Shown piece by piece: positions 10,582 through 19,412 of a DNA stretch of 64,000 bases; within the stretch, counting starts at the first letter, position 1, and each line of letters begins with the position of its first letter. The stretch covers positions 124,001-188,000 of the forward strand of contig NZ_JAHNZT010000003.1 in assembly GCF_019039035.1 (NCBI RefSeq). The letters run 5' to 3'. Origin of the DNA: Citreicoccus inhibens (GTDB taxonomy: Bacteria; Myxococcota; Myxococcia; Myxococcales; Myxococcaceae). Position numbers and translations under genes: made by a program. The notes beneath the pieces were generated by a model that had not been told where the DNA came from, did not search any database, and saw nothing but the letters and a program-made list of their open reading frames with translations.

Positions 10582-12075
10582 ATGACCTGGCGTTCGACCT
10601 GGCTGTGGGTGGGAATGGTGGCACTGGCGTCCGGCTGCGCGACGTCTCGCGCCCTGTGTCCCGAGGAGGGAGGCCGACCCTGGCGTGAGGTGCGCAGCCA
10701 GCACTTCCGGGTCCAGACGAACCTGGAGTCGAACGCGGCGGCGAAGTCCGCGGTGGAGATGGAGGAGTTCCGCCGCTCGCTGCTCCTCGCCTGGGGCGAT
10801 GAGTTCGATCCGCCCGGAACCCTGGACGTCATCCTCGTGAGCAACCTCGACGAGCTGCGGGAGTTCGCCCACGACCAGGTGGGCGGATTCGTGGCGACCA
10901 CCTCCACGGGCTTGACGATGGTGATGACCGGGGCGGGTGGATACCTGTTCGCGGACACGTCGGGGGACAAGGCCACGCAAGCACACGAGCTGGCGCACTA
11001 CCTGAGCGCGTTCGCGCTGCCTCGCCAGCCGCGTTGGCTCGCGGAGGGACTGGCTGAGTACCTGGAGACCGTCACCATCAAGCCGAGCACCCGCGACGTG
11101 GTCCTCGGCCGCGTCGATTTGCGCAACGTGGGCTACCTGCGTGCCCACGGCTGGTTGAGCGTGGAGGAGCTTTGGGATTGGGACAAGAACACCGATCTCG
11201 ACGCAGCGGAGCAGCGGCGGCACTACGCCTCGGCCTGGCTCTGGGTCCACTACCTCATCAACGAGCACGGCGACCGCTTCGCGGACTTCGAGAACCGGCT
11301 GGCTCGAGGCGAAGAGCCGCGAAACGCCTACAGCGCGGCGTTCAAGGGCGTGCCGAACCCGGGGGAGGGCCTTCCGAACTACATCCAGATTGGTCGCTAC
11401 GCTGTCCTCACCCAGCCGCTTCCCGCGGTGAATTCCCAGGTGGAGGAGCACCCGATGACGCCAGCGGAGGTGCACACCGTCCGAGCGCGCCTGTTCGAGC
11501 TGGCGCCCTCGAAGCGCACGCCCCAGGAGACCCAGATACTCGTCGAGCGAGAGCTGGCCCAGGCACTGAAGGAGGACCCCACGAACGTGACCGCCAACCA
11601 GATGTACGCGGAGACCCTCGATAAGCCCGAGCAGCGGCTGGCGCGCGCCAGGCCCCTCGTTCAGCAGCACCCCGAGGATGGACGGGCGTGGTTGCTCCTC
11701 GCGGAGTCCTTGTTCGCGGCGGGAGGCGACGCCGAGGAGCAGGAGAAGGCCTTCCAGCGCGCGGTGGAGTTGCTCCCCAACAGCCCCACCGCCCACAACG
11801 GCCTCGCCTGGTACTACGCCCACACGACGCACCCCGAGCGCGGCCTCGCCGCCGCGGCCCGCGCGGTCTCGCTCAAGCCAGGGGACTCCGCCATCCTGGA
11901 CACCTACGCGGCGGTGCTCTTCCAGTCCCACCGCTGCCCGGAGGCACTCGCGATCCAGCAGCGCGCCGTGGACATGATTCACGAGCGAGCGTCGGCCAGG
12001 TTCCGAGGCGTCCTGGAGCAGCGCCGCGCGGAGTACGCGGCGGCCTGCGCCAAGCCCACCACCGCGAAGCCCTGA
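10582..12075 (+). CDS. Lipoprotein with peptidase-MA-like zinc site and TPR repeats
   Basis: The 497-residue product starts at ATG 10582, giving a lipoprotein signal ending at ALASGC (Cys19). The longer ORF upstream has no signal peptide. A gluzincin-like zinc motif HELAH (135-139) is followed by WLAEGLAEYLE (153-162), whose glutamates supply a typical third ligand. The C-terminal half (about 330-480) consists of TPR helices. It is probably anchored in the periplasmic or outer-membrane leaflet. Whether it is an active protease or a peptide-binding protein cannot be decided from sequence. A strong hairpin downstream separates it from the convergent nucleotidase gene. Confidence 0.8.
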   Translation: MTWRSTWLWVGMVALASGCATSRALCPEEGGRPWREVRSQHFRVQTNLESNAAAKSAVEMEEFRRSLLLAWGDEFDPPGTLDVILVSNLDELREFAHDQVGGFVATTSTGLTMVMTGAGGYLFADTSGDKATQAHELAHYLSAFALPRQPRWLAEGLAEYLETVTIKPSTRDVVLGRVDLRNVGYLRAHGWLSVEELWDWDKNTDLDAAEQRRHYASAWLWVHYLINEHGDRFADFENRLARGEEPRNAYSAAFKGVPNPGEGLPNYIQIGRYAVLTQPLPAVNSQVEEHPMTPAEVHTVRARLFELAPSKRTPQETQILVERELAQALKEDPTNVTANQMYAETLDKPEQRLARARPLVQQHPEDGRAWLLLAESLFAAGGDAEEQEKAFQRAVELLPNSPTAHNGLAWYYAHTTHPERGLAAAARAVSLKPGDSAILDTYAAVLFQSHRCPEALAIQQRAVDMIHERASARFRGVLEQRRAEYAAACAKPTTAKP

Positions 12076-12107
12076 GGCCCGCGCGGTCTCGCGCACTCCG
12101 CAACGAA

Positions 12108-12148
12108 GAAGCGCCGGGGGTTCCAGTTCGGGAACCCACCGGCGCTTC
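12108..12148. terminator. Bidirectional hairpin terminator
   Basis: Between convergent genes. The left arm GAAGCGCCGG-GGGTTCC (12108-12124) pairs with a right arm ending at 12148 with a single bulged base and a six-base loop. No strong U-tract follows on either strand, which is usual for this GC content. Confidence 0.8.
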
Positions 12149-12192
12149 GGGTGCAACGGGCCTCCCAAGGAATCCCCAAGGGAGGCTGCTGG

Positions 12193-13767
12193 CTACTTCA
12201 GCAGCTTCTCGAGTGGCTTGGCCTCGGTGGTCGCCTGCTTCTGCGTCCAGTCCACCACCGGCGTCTGCCACGCCATGCCCGTCTCGGTCGGCTCGCTGTC
12301 GAACTTCTCGAACTCGAAGCCGTCACCGCCGAAGTAGAGGTACTCGACGGTGGCCACGGTGTACTCGGCCTTCGGGTCGAGCGCCTTGCCCTTCGCGTCC
12401 TTGAACTTGCCCTTGCCCGCCGCGGTGAAGCCCGCGAGCAGCGCGTTCGGGTTCGCCAGTTGGGACACCAGGTCCGAGCCCTTCAGCTTCACGGTCATCA
12501 GCGAGTTCTCGAACGGCATGACCGAGTAGACGGTGCCGCGGGTGATGGGGCCCGCCGGCAGCGCGCCACGGATGCCACCCTTGTTGAGGATGACGCCGTC
12601 CGTGCCGAGCACGTCCCGCACCGAGCCCGCGACCCACTTCGCCATCTGCGGCGAGTCCTGCGCGATGCCCGCCTTGCTGAAGCCGATCTGCTGGCCCAGG
12701 ACCTCGTCGATCTTCGCCTTCCAGCCCGCGATGATCTTCGCCGTCTCGGCGTCGGGCGTGCCACCGGCCACGTCCACCACCTGGGTCTCCGCGGCCTTCA
12801 CCTTCTCGCCCGCGGGCTTCGCCGCGTCGAAGGTGATGCGCGTGCGCGCATAGTTCTCGAACCCGCGGCGCAGGGACACGAACGTGGTGTCCCCCACCTT
12901 CTTGGGCTCGGTCGGCTGATGGCAGCGGCCACCGGCCACGAGCGCCAGCTTCCACTCGGGGTGGCTCGCGACCGCGGCCTCCAGCTCGGTGGGGCACAGG
13001 TCCGCCACGACCACCACGGCGTCGGCGCCCGCCTTGCGCGCCTCGGGAATCGCCACGGCCAGCGCGTCGGCGGCCGGCGTCACCTCGAGGCCCTCGGCGC
13101 GGCCGGACATCGCCGTGCGCACCGTCTTCGGCGAGGTGATGCCCACCACCGCCACCTTGAAGCCCCGGCGCTCGAACACCTGGAACGCAGGAACCGAGAG
13201 GTCACCCGCCAGCGAGGCGTCCTTCACCTTCAGGTTCGCGGCCAGGAACGGGAAGCCGCCCGCGGCCCGGTTCTTGAGGAAGGGCTCCTTGCCGAACGAC
13301 AGCTCGTGGTTGCCCAGCGCGGAGGCCGCATAGCCCATGTGGCCCATGACCTCGGCCATCGGGGCGCCCAGGAAGAAGGACGAGATGGCCGGTCCGTTCC
13401 AGTGGTCACCCGTCGCGAGCGCCAGCGTCCCGGAGTCCGGGCACGAGGCCTGGCCATCCTTCAGCGGGCCCGGACAGTGCTTCTCCTCGGTCACCCAGCG
13501 CCCCATGAGCTCAGCCGCGCCACCCTTGCCATCGGCGGGCAGCAGCTGCCCCCACGCCCCCCCCGTCACCAGCAACGTGACCTCGGGAGGAACCGTAGGC
13601 TTGGCCTGCGCCTCGGCCTGCGCCGCGGCGGGCGGAGGCGGTGCCGGAGGAGCACTCTTCTCACAGCCAACGAGCGCGCCCAGGGCGAGGACCAGCGCGC
13701 CGGACGACAGCCGAGGCTGGCTTGGGGAACGACGGGACGGACGGAAGGGAGGAAGTTTCTGGCTCAC
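12193..13767 (-). CDS. 5'-nucleotidase/metallophosphatase-family lipoprotein with degenerate metal site
   Basis: The 524-residue product from GTG 13767 has a lipoprotein signal ending ALGALVGC. It has the two-domain layout of UshA-type 5'-nucleotidases. The N-terminal part carries LATGDHWNG and the GNHELSFGK motif. The C-terminal 5'-nucleotidase domain carries NKGGIRGALPAG and PFENSLMTVKL plus YFGGDGFEF. The first metal motif, normally TNDxHG, reads VTGGAWGQLLP, and the late GHTH motif reads GGRCH, so several metal ligands are missing. It may be inactive or altered in activity. The start at 13767 is preferred because the longer ORF lacks a signal sequence. It is divergent from the gene at 13811, with 43 bases between them. 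Confidence 0.8.
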   Translation of the reverse strand: MSQKLPPFRPSRRSPSQPRLSSGALVLALGALVGCEKSAPPAPPPPAAAQAEAQAKPTVPPEVTLLVTGGAWGQLLPADGKGGAAELMGRWVTEEKHCPGPLKDGQASCPDSGTLALATGDHWNGPAISSFFLGAPMAEVMGHMGYAASALGNHELSFGKEPFLKNRAAGGFPFLAANLKVKDASLAGDLSVPAFQVFERRGFKVAVVGITSPKTVRTAMSGRAEGLEVTPAADALAVAIPEARKAGADAVVVVADLCPTELEAAVASHPEWKLALVAGGRCHQPTEPKKVGDTTFVSLRRGFENYARTRITFDAAKPAGEKVKAAETQVVDVAGGTPDAETAKIIAGWKAKIDEVLGQQIGFSKAGIAQDSPQMAKWVAGSVRDVLGTDGVILNKGGIRGALPAGPITRGTVYSVMPFENSLMTVKLKGSDLVSQLANPNALLAGFTAAGKGKFKDAKGKALDPKAEYTVATVEYLYFGGDGFEFEKFDSEPTETGMAWQTPVVDWTQKQATTEAKPLEKLLK

Positions 13768-13810
13768 GGCACCGCCTTTAGCACATTCAAGGCATGGTAG
13801 CGTGAGGGCG

Positions 13811-15310
13811 ATGGCCGGTACGGAAGGCAAGAATTCCAGGCATTTACGAGGTAACGGAGACGTCTCGGCACGTGCCCAGCAGCTCTGGGCTGAGGTGCGG
13901 GATGGAGCGGGTCACTTCCAGTCCTGGAGAGGCCAGACGCCGCGCGGTTGGCTGCGGCAGTTCGTCCATGGGTTGAGTCTGCCCTTCCATATCGTGCGTG
14001 AGGTCCTGCGCACCCCGGAGGCGCAGCGCCGCTACCTGCGCGTCTGTCTGACACAGACAGCCGCGACGCTGCTCGTGGCGCTCGTCTTCACGGGCGTCAA
14101 CAACAGCGACAACGACTCGGACGACGACGTCCCCCGGAAGAACATCCAGGCGCAGGTCGAGAAGCAGCGCAAGCGGGCCGAGATCCTGCGCCAGCGCGCC
14201 CATGCCCGCGCCCAGGCGAAGGACCCCAAGCTGGAGGCGGCGGCGCTCGCCACGCAGCGCTCGGCGGAGGCCCTGGCGGATGGCGGCTCGCCGCTCGCGC
14301 TGGCACAGGCGGTCAGCGCGCTGGTCCAGGAGGCCACCCGCTCCGCCGCGGAGTCCGCGCAACAGGAGCACGACGCGTCTGGCACGCACGGCCCCCAGGC
14401 CGGAGCGACGCCGCTCGAGGGCGAAGCGCTCCCCGCCCCGTCCACGGCGCCGCCACACGCGAACGCCGACGACGAACGCCCCCACTCGAAAGCCCCCGAA
14501 GCCGACTCGGACGACGGCGAGGACGACAACGAGGACGGGGCGGACCTGGATGAAGCCATCAACGCGGCAGCGAACTCCCTTGAAGCCAGGATCGACAAGC
14601 CGCCCTCGCACGGCTTCACGACCGGGAGCCTCGCGTTCTGGGCCGCGCTCTTCGGCACCATGCACATCGCGCAGTGGATCGTCCTCGCGCTGTCGCGGGA
14701 CTACCACACGGCCATCGCCCGCGACGCGAGCCTGCTGACCGGAGTCCCTCCCGAGGACGACGACTTCTCGCCGCGCGTCCGCCTCAACACGGTGTGGCTG
14801 CGCAGCAAGCTGAAGCGGAGGATCCGCGCACTGCTCCACTTCGCCGTAGGACTCCCCTTCGCCGCGCTGGTGGCGGCGCCCTTCCCGTTCAAGCACGAGG
14901 TCTTCACCACCCTCAGCTCGCTCTGGGGACTCTGGTGGCTGTGCGTCTACACCACGGCCAAGAGCGCGCGCGCCTGGGAGAACCCGACGCCCAGGGACCC
15001 CTGGTTCCTGCGTGGCTGGGATTGGGTCACCACGCACGTGCCCGGCTTTCGGTGGGGGCTGCCACGCGCCTACGGGAGACTCTTGCGGCGCCTGACCCAG
15101 GAGGTCCGCTCCCCCATGGCAGCGATGGAGCGGCTGCCCTGGTCCTACGCGGGACTGGCGCTGGTGCGGTTTGTCGGCTCGGTGCCGCCGCTCAAGTTCT
15201 TCACCCGGCCCCTCATCCCCGTCTCCTCGGCCCACCTGCTCGTGGCGCAGAACGCCAGCAAGCCCATCGCGCCCGAAGCCATCTCCTCGGCCGAAGCCAC
15301 GCTGGAGTAG
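13811..15310 (+). CDS. Unknown membrane protein with acidic, disordered middle
   Basis: Not recognised. The 499-residue protein has a hydrophobic helix near residues 80-96 (TAATLLVALVFTGV). A charged coiled-coil-like Arg/Lys/Ala segment and a long Asp/Glu/Ala/Pro-rich disordered region (about 180-255) follow. After these come further hydrophobic helices around 275-300 and 345-385. The C-terminal 100 residues are basic and contain WDWVTTHVPGFRWGLPRAYG. Start ATG 13811 is chosen; an in-frame GTG at 13802 is possible. The ORF continues upstream but overlaps the divergent nucleotidase gene. Probably a myxobacterial lineage protein; no function can be assigned. Confidence 0.7.
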   Translation: MAGTEGKNSRHLRGNGDVSARAQQLWAEVRDGAGHFQSWRGQTPRGWLRQFVHGLSLPFHIVREVLRTPEAQRRYLRVCLTQTAATLLVALVFTGVNNSDNDSDDDVPRKNIQAQVEKQRKRAEILRQRAHARAQAKDPKLEAAALATQRSAEALADGGSPLALAQAVSALVQEATRSAAESAQQEHDASGTHGPQAGATPLEGEALPAPSTAPPHANADDERPHSKAPEADSDDGEDDNEDGADLDEAINAAANSLEARIDKPPSHGFTTGSLAFWAALFGTMHIAQWIVLALSRDYHTAIARDASLLTGVPPEDDDFSPRVRLNTVWLRSKLKRRIRALLHFAVGLPFAALVAAPFPFKHEVFTTLSSLWGLWWLCVYTTAKSARAWENPTPRDPWFLRGWDWVTTHVPGFRWGLPRAYGRLLRRLTQEVRSPMAAMERLPWSYAGLALVRFVGSVPPLKFFTRPLIPVSSAHLLVAQNASKPIAPEAISSAEATLE

Positions 15311-15326
15311 GCGCCGAGCCGCCTAC
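15307..15326. terminator. Hairpin formed by two convergent stop codons
   Basis: GTAGGCG (15307-15313) and CGCCTAC (15320-15326) form a perfect seven-base stem with a six-base loop. One arm holds the TAG of the upstream + gene and the other holds the TAG of the - gene, so the hairpin can serve both directions. Confidence 0.6.
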
Positions 15327-18300
15327 GCCTCGGGAGTCGTGCCGCCCGAGGGCCCCCCCCCGCCCTGAGCCGTCGGGGCGGGCTGAGCCGCCGCCGGCTG
15401 GGTGCCCAGCTCCAGGCGTCCACCCGCCTCGCGAAGCGCGGGCAGGTCGATGACGCTCTGCAACTGCTGGCTCACCGAGCGGAAGAAGCCGGTGAGCAAC
15501 TCCGGCCGGTCCGCCAAGAGGTCGAGGAAGTCTCGTCGGTCGATGACGAGCACCCGCGTGTCCAGCGCCGCCACCATGTCCGTGGGCCGCGGAGCGCCAT
15601 CCAGGAGGCTGACCTCACCGATGGCCTCCTTGCTCTGGAAGCGCAGCACGTGCTCGCCGTTGCGCAGGGCATCCACGGCGCCATCGACGATGACGTAGAG
15701 CGCGTCGCCGGGGTCGCCCTGGCTGTAGATGCGCTCTCCCGCGCGGAACGAAGCCTCGCGAGCCACGGCGGCGATGGCCGCGATGTCATCCACGTCGCTC
15801 TGCGAGAAGACACTCACGCCCTCGAGGGCGAACATCCGTTGGACCACGCGGTCGCTCAAGTCACCCTCCTGCGGCAACACATCCAGCCCGTTCAACCGCG
15901 CCACGTGCCGCGCGCACGCACGCAGCACCACGTCCTCGCTCTGCACCAGCGCGGCCAGCCTGCGCCACAGTCGGCCCGGCGCTCCAGGCGGCAATTCGCG
16001 GTGATGGGCCTCCACCTGCTCCATCACCAGCTCGCGGTCCGCCTCGTCGACCAGGTTCTCCATCAACTCCAGCGCGTACGCCCGGCGCCGGCCGTCGTGC
16101 CCCACGAGGTGCTGGTGGATGCGGCGCATGGCCTGCGGTGGATGCAGGAGTCCCAGCAAGAAGAAGGACAACTCCAGCGCCTGGTCGAGCCGGTCTCCCA
16201 CCGCGCGCGTCAACAGTGAGCGGTCCCCCAGCGCCGCGCGCACATCGCGGAACACCCCCACCAGCTGCCGGTACGCATCGCGCCGGCGGCCCAGCGCCTC
16301 GCGCACGCGCTCGACATCCACCGGATGCTCGGGGTGCTCATCCCGCAGTCGAGACAGCTGCGCGCCGATGCGGAAGTGCAGGCTCGCGTCGTCGCGGACG
16401 TTGGAGAACAGCAGCGCGTTGAGCGCGGCCGAGGAGCCGATGCCCCGCAGGACGCGAGGCAGTTGCAGCCGCATGGCCAGGGGCGCGCCCTTGTTGTTGA
16501 GCTGAAGCTCCAGCAAGGGAGTCAGCGCGTCTCCCAACTCGACGAGCGCCTCGCGGGCCGCGCGCCGCTCCTCGCGCCACGTGAGGAACGGCAGGAGCCG
16601 CGGAGCCAGCTCCACGTAGCCGCCCTCCCCCACCGCCGCCAGCGCCACGCGCCGCACGGACACGTCCATGTCATCCAGGTAGCGCGACAACGGCGACGCG
16701 AAGCGCGTGTCCTTGAGCCGCCCGAGCAGCTTCGCCACCTCGCGCCGCTCCGCCACGGGCGCTTGCTCGCCACGCGCCAGCAGCTCCTGCAAGGACTCCA
16801 GCGCGGCGGCGCTCCCCTGGGTGCGCACGAGCGCGCCAATGGCCGCGCATCGGAGCCCCGCGTCTGGACTGCTCAGCAAGGGCGGCAGCAGTCGCGCGGC
16901 GCGCTCCGGGGACAGGCGCGCCAGGGCCCAGACCGCCAGGTCTCGCGGGCGCCGAGGCCCCTCTTCGACCAACCGCTCCAACGTGGGCGCCAGCTCCCGC
17001 GCGTCCAGGTCCAGCGCCAGTTGGACGCCGCGCTCCATCACCCGCTCGTGCGGGTGGCGCAGCAGCGCGGGCAAGTGGGCCCGCAGCGGCACTTCCGCCT
17101 GCGTCAGCATGTCCAGCGCGCGCAGCACACGCTCGGGCGAGCTGGCGTTGAGCGACTCCACCAGCAGCCGCTCCTCCTCGCCGCGCAGCTCGACGTCTTC
17201 CTCCTCGTGCGCGCCCACCTGCTCGCCCAGCGCGGACACGTACGCGGGCTTGAGGCGCACGAGCAGCAGCACGCCGAGCGCCGCGCACAGGGCCACCACC
17301 GCCACCGCCATGGTCAGACCATTGGCGGCGCGCCCCGCGCCGATGAGCAGCAGGCCCGCCAGCACCACGCCGCCCTTGCGCAGCAGCCCATCCACCGCGC
17401 TGCGAAGCCCTTCACGGTGGCCATCCGGCAGCGCCGCGTAGAGCAGTTGGATGCCCACCGGAAGGATGGAGTAGCTGACGGCCGTCTCCACCAGCCGCAA
17501 CAGGTGCACGGGCCACAGGCGCGGCGTGACGAGCGTGGCGATGGCGAGTGGCGCGAGCACCATCGGCACCAAGGACAAGTACGTGAGCAGCCCGAGCCGC
17601 TTGAGGAGGCGCTCCGCCGCCAAGAGCTGGAAGGCGACGCAGAAGAGGCCAATCCAGAGCTGGAGCTGCCCGAAGAGCGCCGCCAGCCCGTCCTCGCTCA
17701 GCGTCCCCTCCACGCGGAGCCGGAACAGGTAGTCCACGAAGGACGACAGCACCGCGAACGCGATGCCCAGCGCCGCCAACACCTGCGCGTACGGGCTCTG
17801 CGCCAGATAGCCCCAGGCCGCGAACGAAGCCGCCAGCGGGCGCGTACCGGGCGGCGGAGGCGGGGGCGCAGTCTTGTACAGGTGATGGAAGATGGCTCCG
17901 GCCGCCAGCAGGCTGAGCGCGCCGCTGGCCACCACCGCGGGCGTGCCCAGGGGAAGCGCCAGCCCCTGCACGAGCAGACCGCCCACGATGCCGCCGCCCA
18001 TCGCGAAACCATTGAGCGCGGTGAAGGCCCGGCGCGCCTCGCGCGCATCGAACGCGGAGGCCATCCGTCCCCAGAAGCGCAGCGACACGAACGTGCTGAA
18101 CGTGTCCGCGAACAGGTACAGCGCGATCGCCGGCATGCGCTGCCCCGTGGACAGCGCGGCGGCCAGCCCCAGCGCGATGAGCCCGCCCAGGCCCGTCAGG
18201 AGGCCGGGAGACTCCGTGGCGGACGACGGCCTCGCCCGGGGCAGCATGGTGAGCGCCGCCGTCATCAACGCCCCGAGCAGGTACAGATACGGCAGGGCCT

Positions 18301-18436
18301 GGGACTCAAAGCGCGACAACACCAACGCGTTGGCGGCCGTCTTCAACTGGGTCACGCCCGCGATGAGCGCGAACTGGAAGGCGGCCGCCGGCACGATGCG
18401 GCGGTTCCAGGCGGATGAGGGGGTCGGGGCGGCCAC
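15323..18436 (-). CDS. Nucleotide-transporter-like membrane domain fused to HEAT repeats and a cyclic-nucleotide-binding domain
   Basis: A 1037-residue fusion. The N-terminal ~400 residues form about 11-12 membrane helices resembling MFS/ATP-ADP-translocase (Npt/TLC) carriers. Residues about 440-760 are HEAT repeats (for example ALARLSPERAARLLPPLLSS and VRRVALAAVGEGGYVELAPR). Residues about 890-1000 form a cNMP-binding domain with SQGDPGDALYVIVDGAV and GEVSLLDGAPRPTDMVAA. The tail is Pro/Ala/Gly-rich. GTG 18436 is preferred, with a weak AGGA upstream; in-frame starts at 18469, 18529 and 18535 would add up to 33 residues without known similarity. It suggests a signal-responsive membrane protein, but transport has not been shown for this type and the ligand is unknown. 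Confidence 0.8.
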   Translation of the reverse strand: MAAPTPSSAWNRRIVPAAAFQFALIAGVTQLKTAANALVLSRFESQALPYLYLLGALMTAALTMLPRARPSSATESPGLLTGLGGLIALGLAAALSTGQRMPAIALYLFADTFSTFVSLRFWGRMASAFDAREARRAFTALNGFAMGGGIVGGLLVQGLALPLGTPAVVASGALSLLAAGAIFHHLYKTAPPPPPPGTRPLAASFAAWGYLAQSPYAQVLAALGIAFAVLSSFVDYLFRLRVEGTLSEDGLAALFGQLQLWIGLFCVAFQLLAAERLLKRLGLLTYLSLVPMVLAPLAIATLVTPRLWPVHLLRLVETAVSYSILPVGIQLLYAALPDGHREGLRSAVDGLLRKGGVVLAGLLLIGAGRAANGLTMAVAVVALCAALGVLLLVRLKPAYVSALGEQVGAHEEEDVELRGEEERLLVESLNASSPERVLRALDMLTQAEVPLRAHLPALLRHPHERVMERGVQLALDLDARELAPTLERLVEEGPRRPRDLAVWALARLSPERAARLLPPLLSSPDAGLRCAAIGALVRTQGSAAALESLQELLARGEQAPVAERREVAKLLGRLKDTRFASPLSRYLDDMDVSVRRVALAAVGEGGYVELAPRLLPFLTWREERRAAREALVELGDALTPLLELQLNNKGAPLAMRLQLPRVLRGIGSSAALNALLFSNVRDDASLHFRIGAQLSRLRDEHPEHPVDVERVREALGRRRDAYRQLVGVFRDVRAALGDRSLLTRAVGDRLDQALELSFFLLGLLHPPQAMRRIHQHLVGHDGRRRAYALELMENLVDEADRELVMEQVEAHHRELPPGAPGRLWRRLAALVQSEDVVLRACARHVARLNGLDVLPQEGDLSDRVVQRMFALEGVSVFSQSDVDDIAAIAAVAREASFRAGERIYSQGDPGDALYVIVDGAVDALRNGEHVLRFQSKEAIGEVSLLDGAPRPTDMVAALDTRVLVIDRRDFLDLLADRPELLTGFFRSVSQQLQSVIDLPALREAGGRLELGTQPAAAQPAPTAQGGGGPSGGTTPEA

Positions 18437-18578
18437 GGGTACGGGAGTCCTGGGAGGATAGACCAACACCCCGACAGCCGGGAATAACACCCGGCCCCCC
18501 TCCAGGGGCGGGGTGCTCGGAACGAACATCGACACCGTGGACCGCCACGGCGCGCGGCGGCTGCCCTACACTGGTCCG

Positions 18579-19412
18579 GTGACGCCCGCCAGCGATACCC
18601 TGCTCGACGGCACCCACACGGTGCTGACTCCTGAATACGTAGAATTCCGCTTCACGCTCGCGGGCGTCTATTCGCGCTTCCTCGCCTGGCTGCTGGACGC
18701 GCTGCTCGTCCTCGTCGGGACGGGGGCGGTGCTCATCGTGCTCCAGTTCGCGATGGTCGTCTTCCCGGGCTTCGCGAGCGCCATGGCCATCGTCGTCTAC
18801 TTCCTGATCGACTGGGGCTATGCCATCGCGCTGGAGTCGGTGTGGAGTGGCCAGACGGTGGGCAAGCGCATCATGGGCCTGCGCGTCATCCAGGAGAGCG
18901 GCGTGCGCATCGGGTTCTACCACGCGGCGCTGCGCAACCTGGCGCGGCCGGTGGACCGCCTGCCGCTCTTCTATCTGGTGGGCGGCGTGGCCGCGATGGC
19001 CTCGCGCGCCAACCAGCGGCTGGGCGATCTGCTGGCGGGGACCATCGTCGTGCGCGAGCGGCGCCTCAAGGTGCCCTCGGCGCTGGGCACCACGGGGGAC
19101 GAGGGGCTCTTGGCGGATCCGCTGTTCGTCTCGCGGGTGAAGCGGCTCACCACCGAGGAGCGGGAGCTGGTGCTGTCAGCCGCGGTGCGCCGCGAGGAGC
19201 TGGGCATCGAGGCCCGCCTCCGGTTGTTCTCCGCGCTCGGGGCGCGGCTACAAGATGCCCTGGCGATGGAGAAGCCGGCCCACCTCTCGGACGAGAAATG
19301 GGCGCTCCTGGTGGCCACGGCCCTGCTGCCGCGCCCGGCGCGCAACGCAGGAACTAGAAGTACGCCGCCACGCCCGCCGAGGCCGTCAGCGACTTCTGCG
19401 TCTTCTCGTTGA
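18579..19412 (+). CDS. RDD-family membrane protein
   Basis: The 277-residue protein begins at GTG 18579. An RDD domain with three to four membrane helices spans about residues 20-170. Its hallmarks are the early Arg in FRFTLAGVYSRFLAWLLDA, the central GQTVGKRIMGLRV and the later ANQRLGDLLAGTIVV. A soluble tail follows. The last ~25 residues are Pro/Ser/Arg-rich and read antisense across the end of the neighbouring barrel gene (59-base convergent overlap), which looks like a read-through extension. RDD proteins are of mixed function; some are linked to ion or solute transport. Upstream it is divergent from the transporter-HEAT fusion gene. Confidence 0.8.
   Translation: MTPASDTLLDGTHTVLTPEYVEFRFTLAGVYSRFLAWLLDALLVLVGTGAVLIVLQFAMVVFPGFASAMAIVVYFLIDWGYAIALESVWSGQTVGKRIMGLRVIQESGVRIGFYHAALRNLARPVDRLPLFYLVGGVAAMASRANQRLGDLLAGTIVVRERRLKVPSALGTTGDEGLLADPLFVSRVKRLTTEERELVLSAAVRREELGIEARLRLFSALGARLQDALAMEKPAHLSDEKWALLVATALLPRPARNAGTRSTPPRPPRPSATSASSR

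Noticed and set aside
16325-18418. 697-residue open frame opposite the transporter-HEAT gene
   Set aside because: Gln/Arg/His-rich shadow; the opposite strand has coherent membrane helices, HEAT repeats and a cNMP domain.
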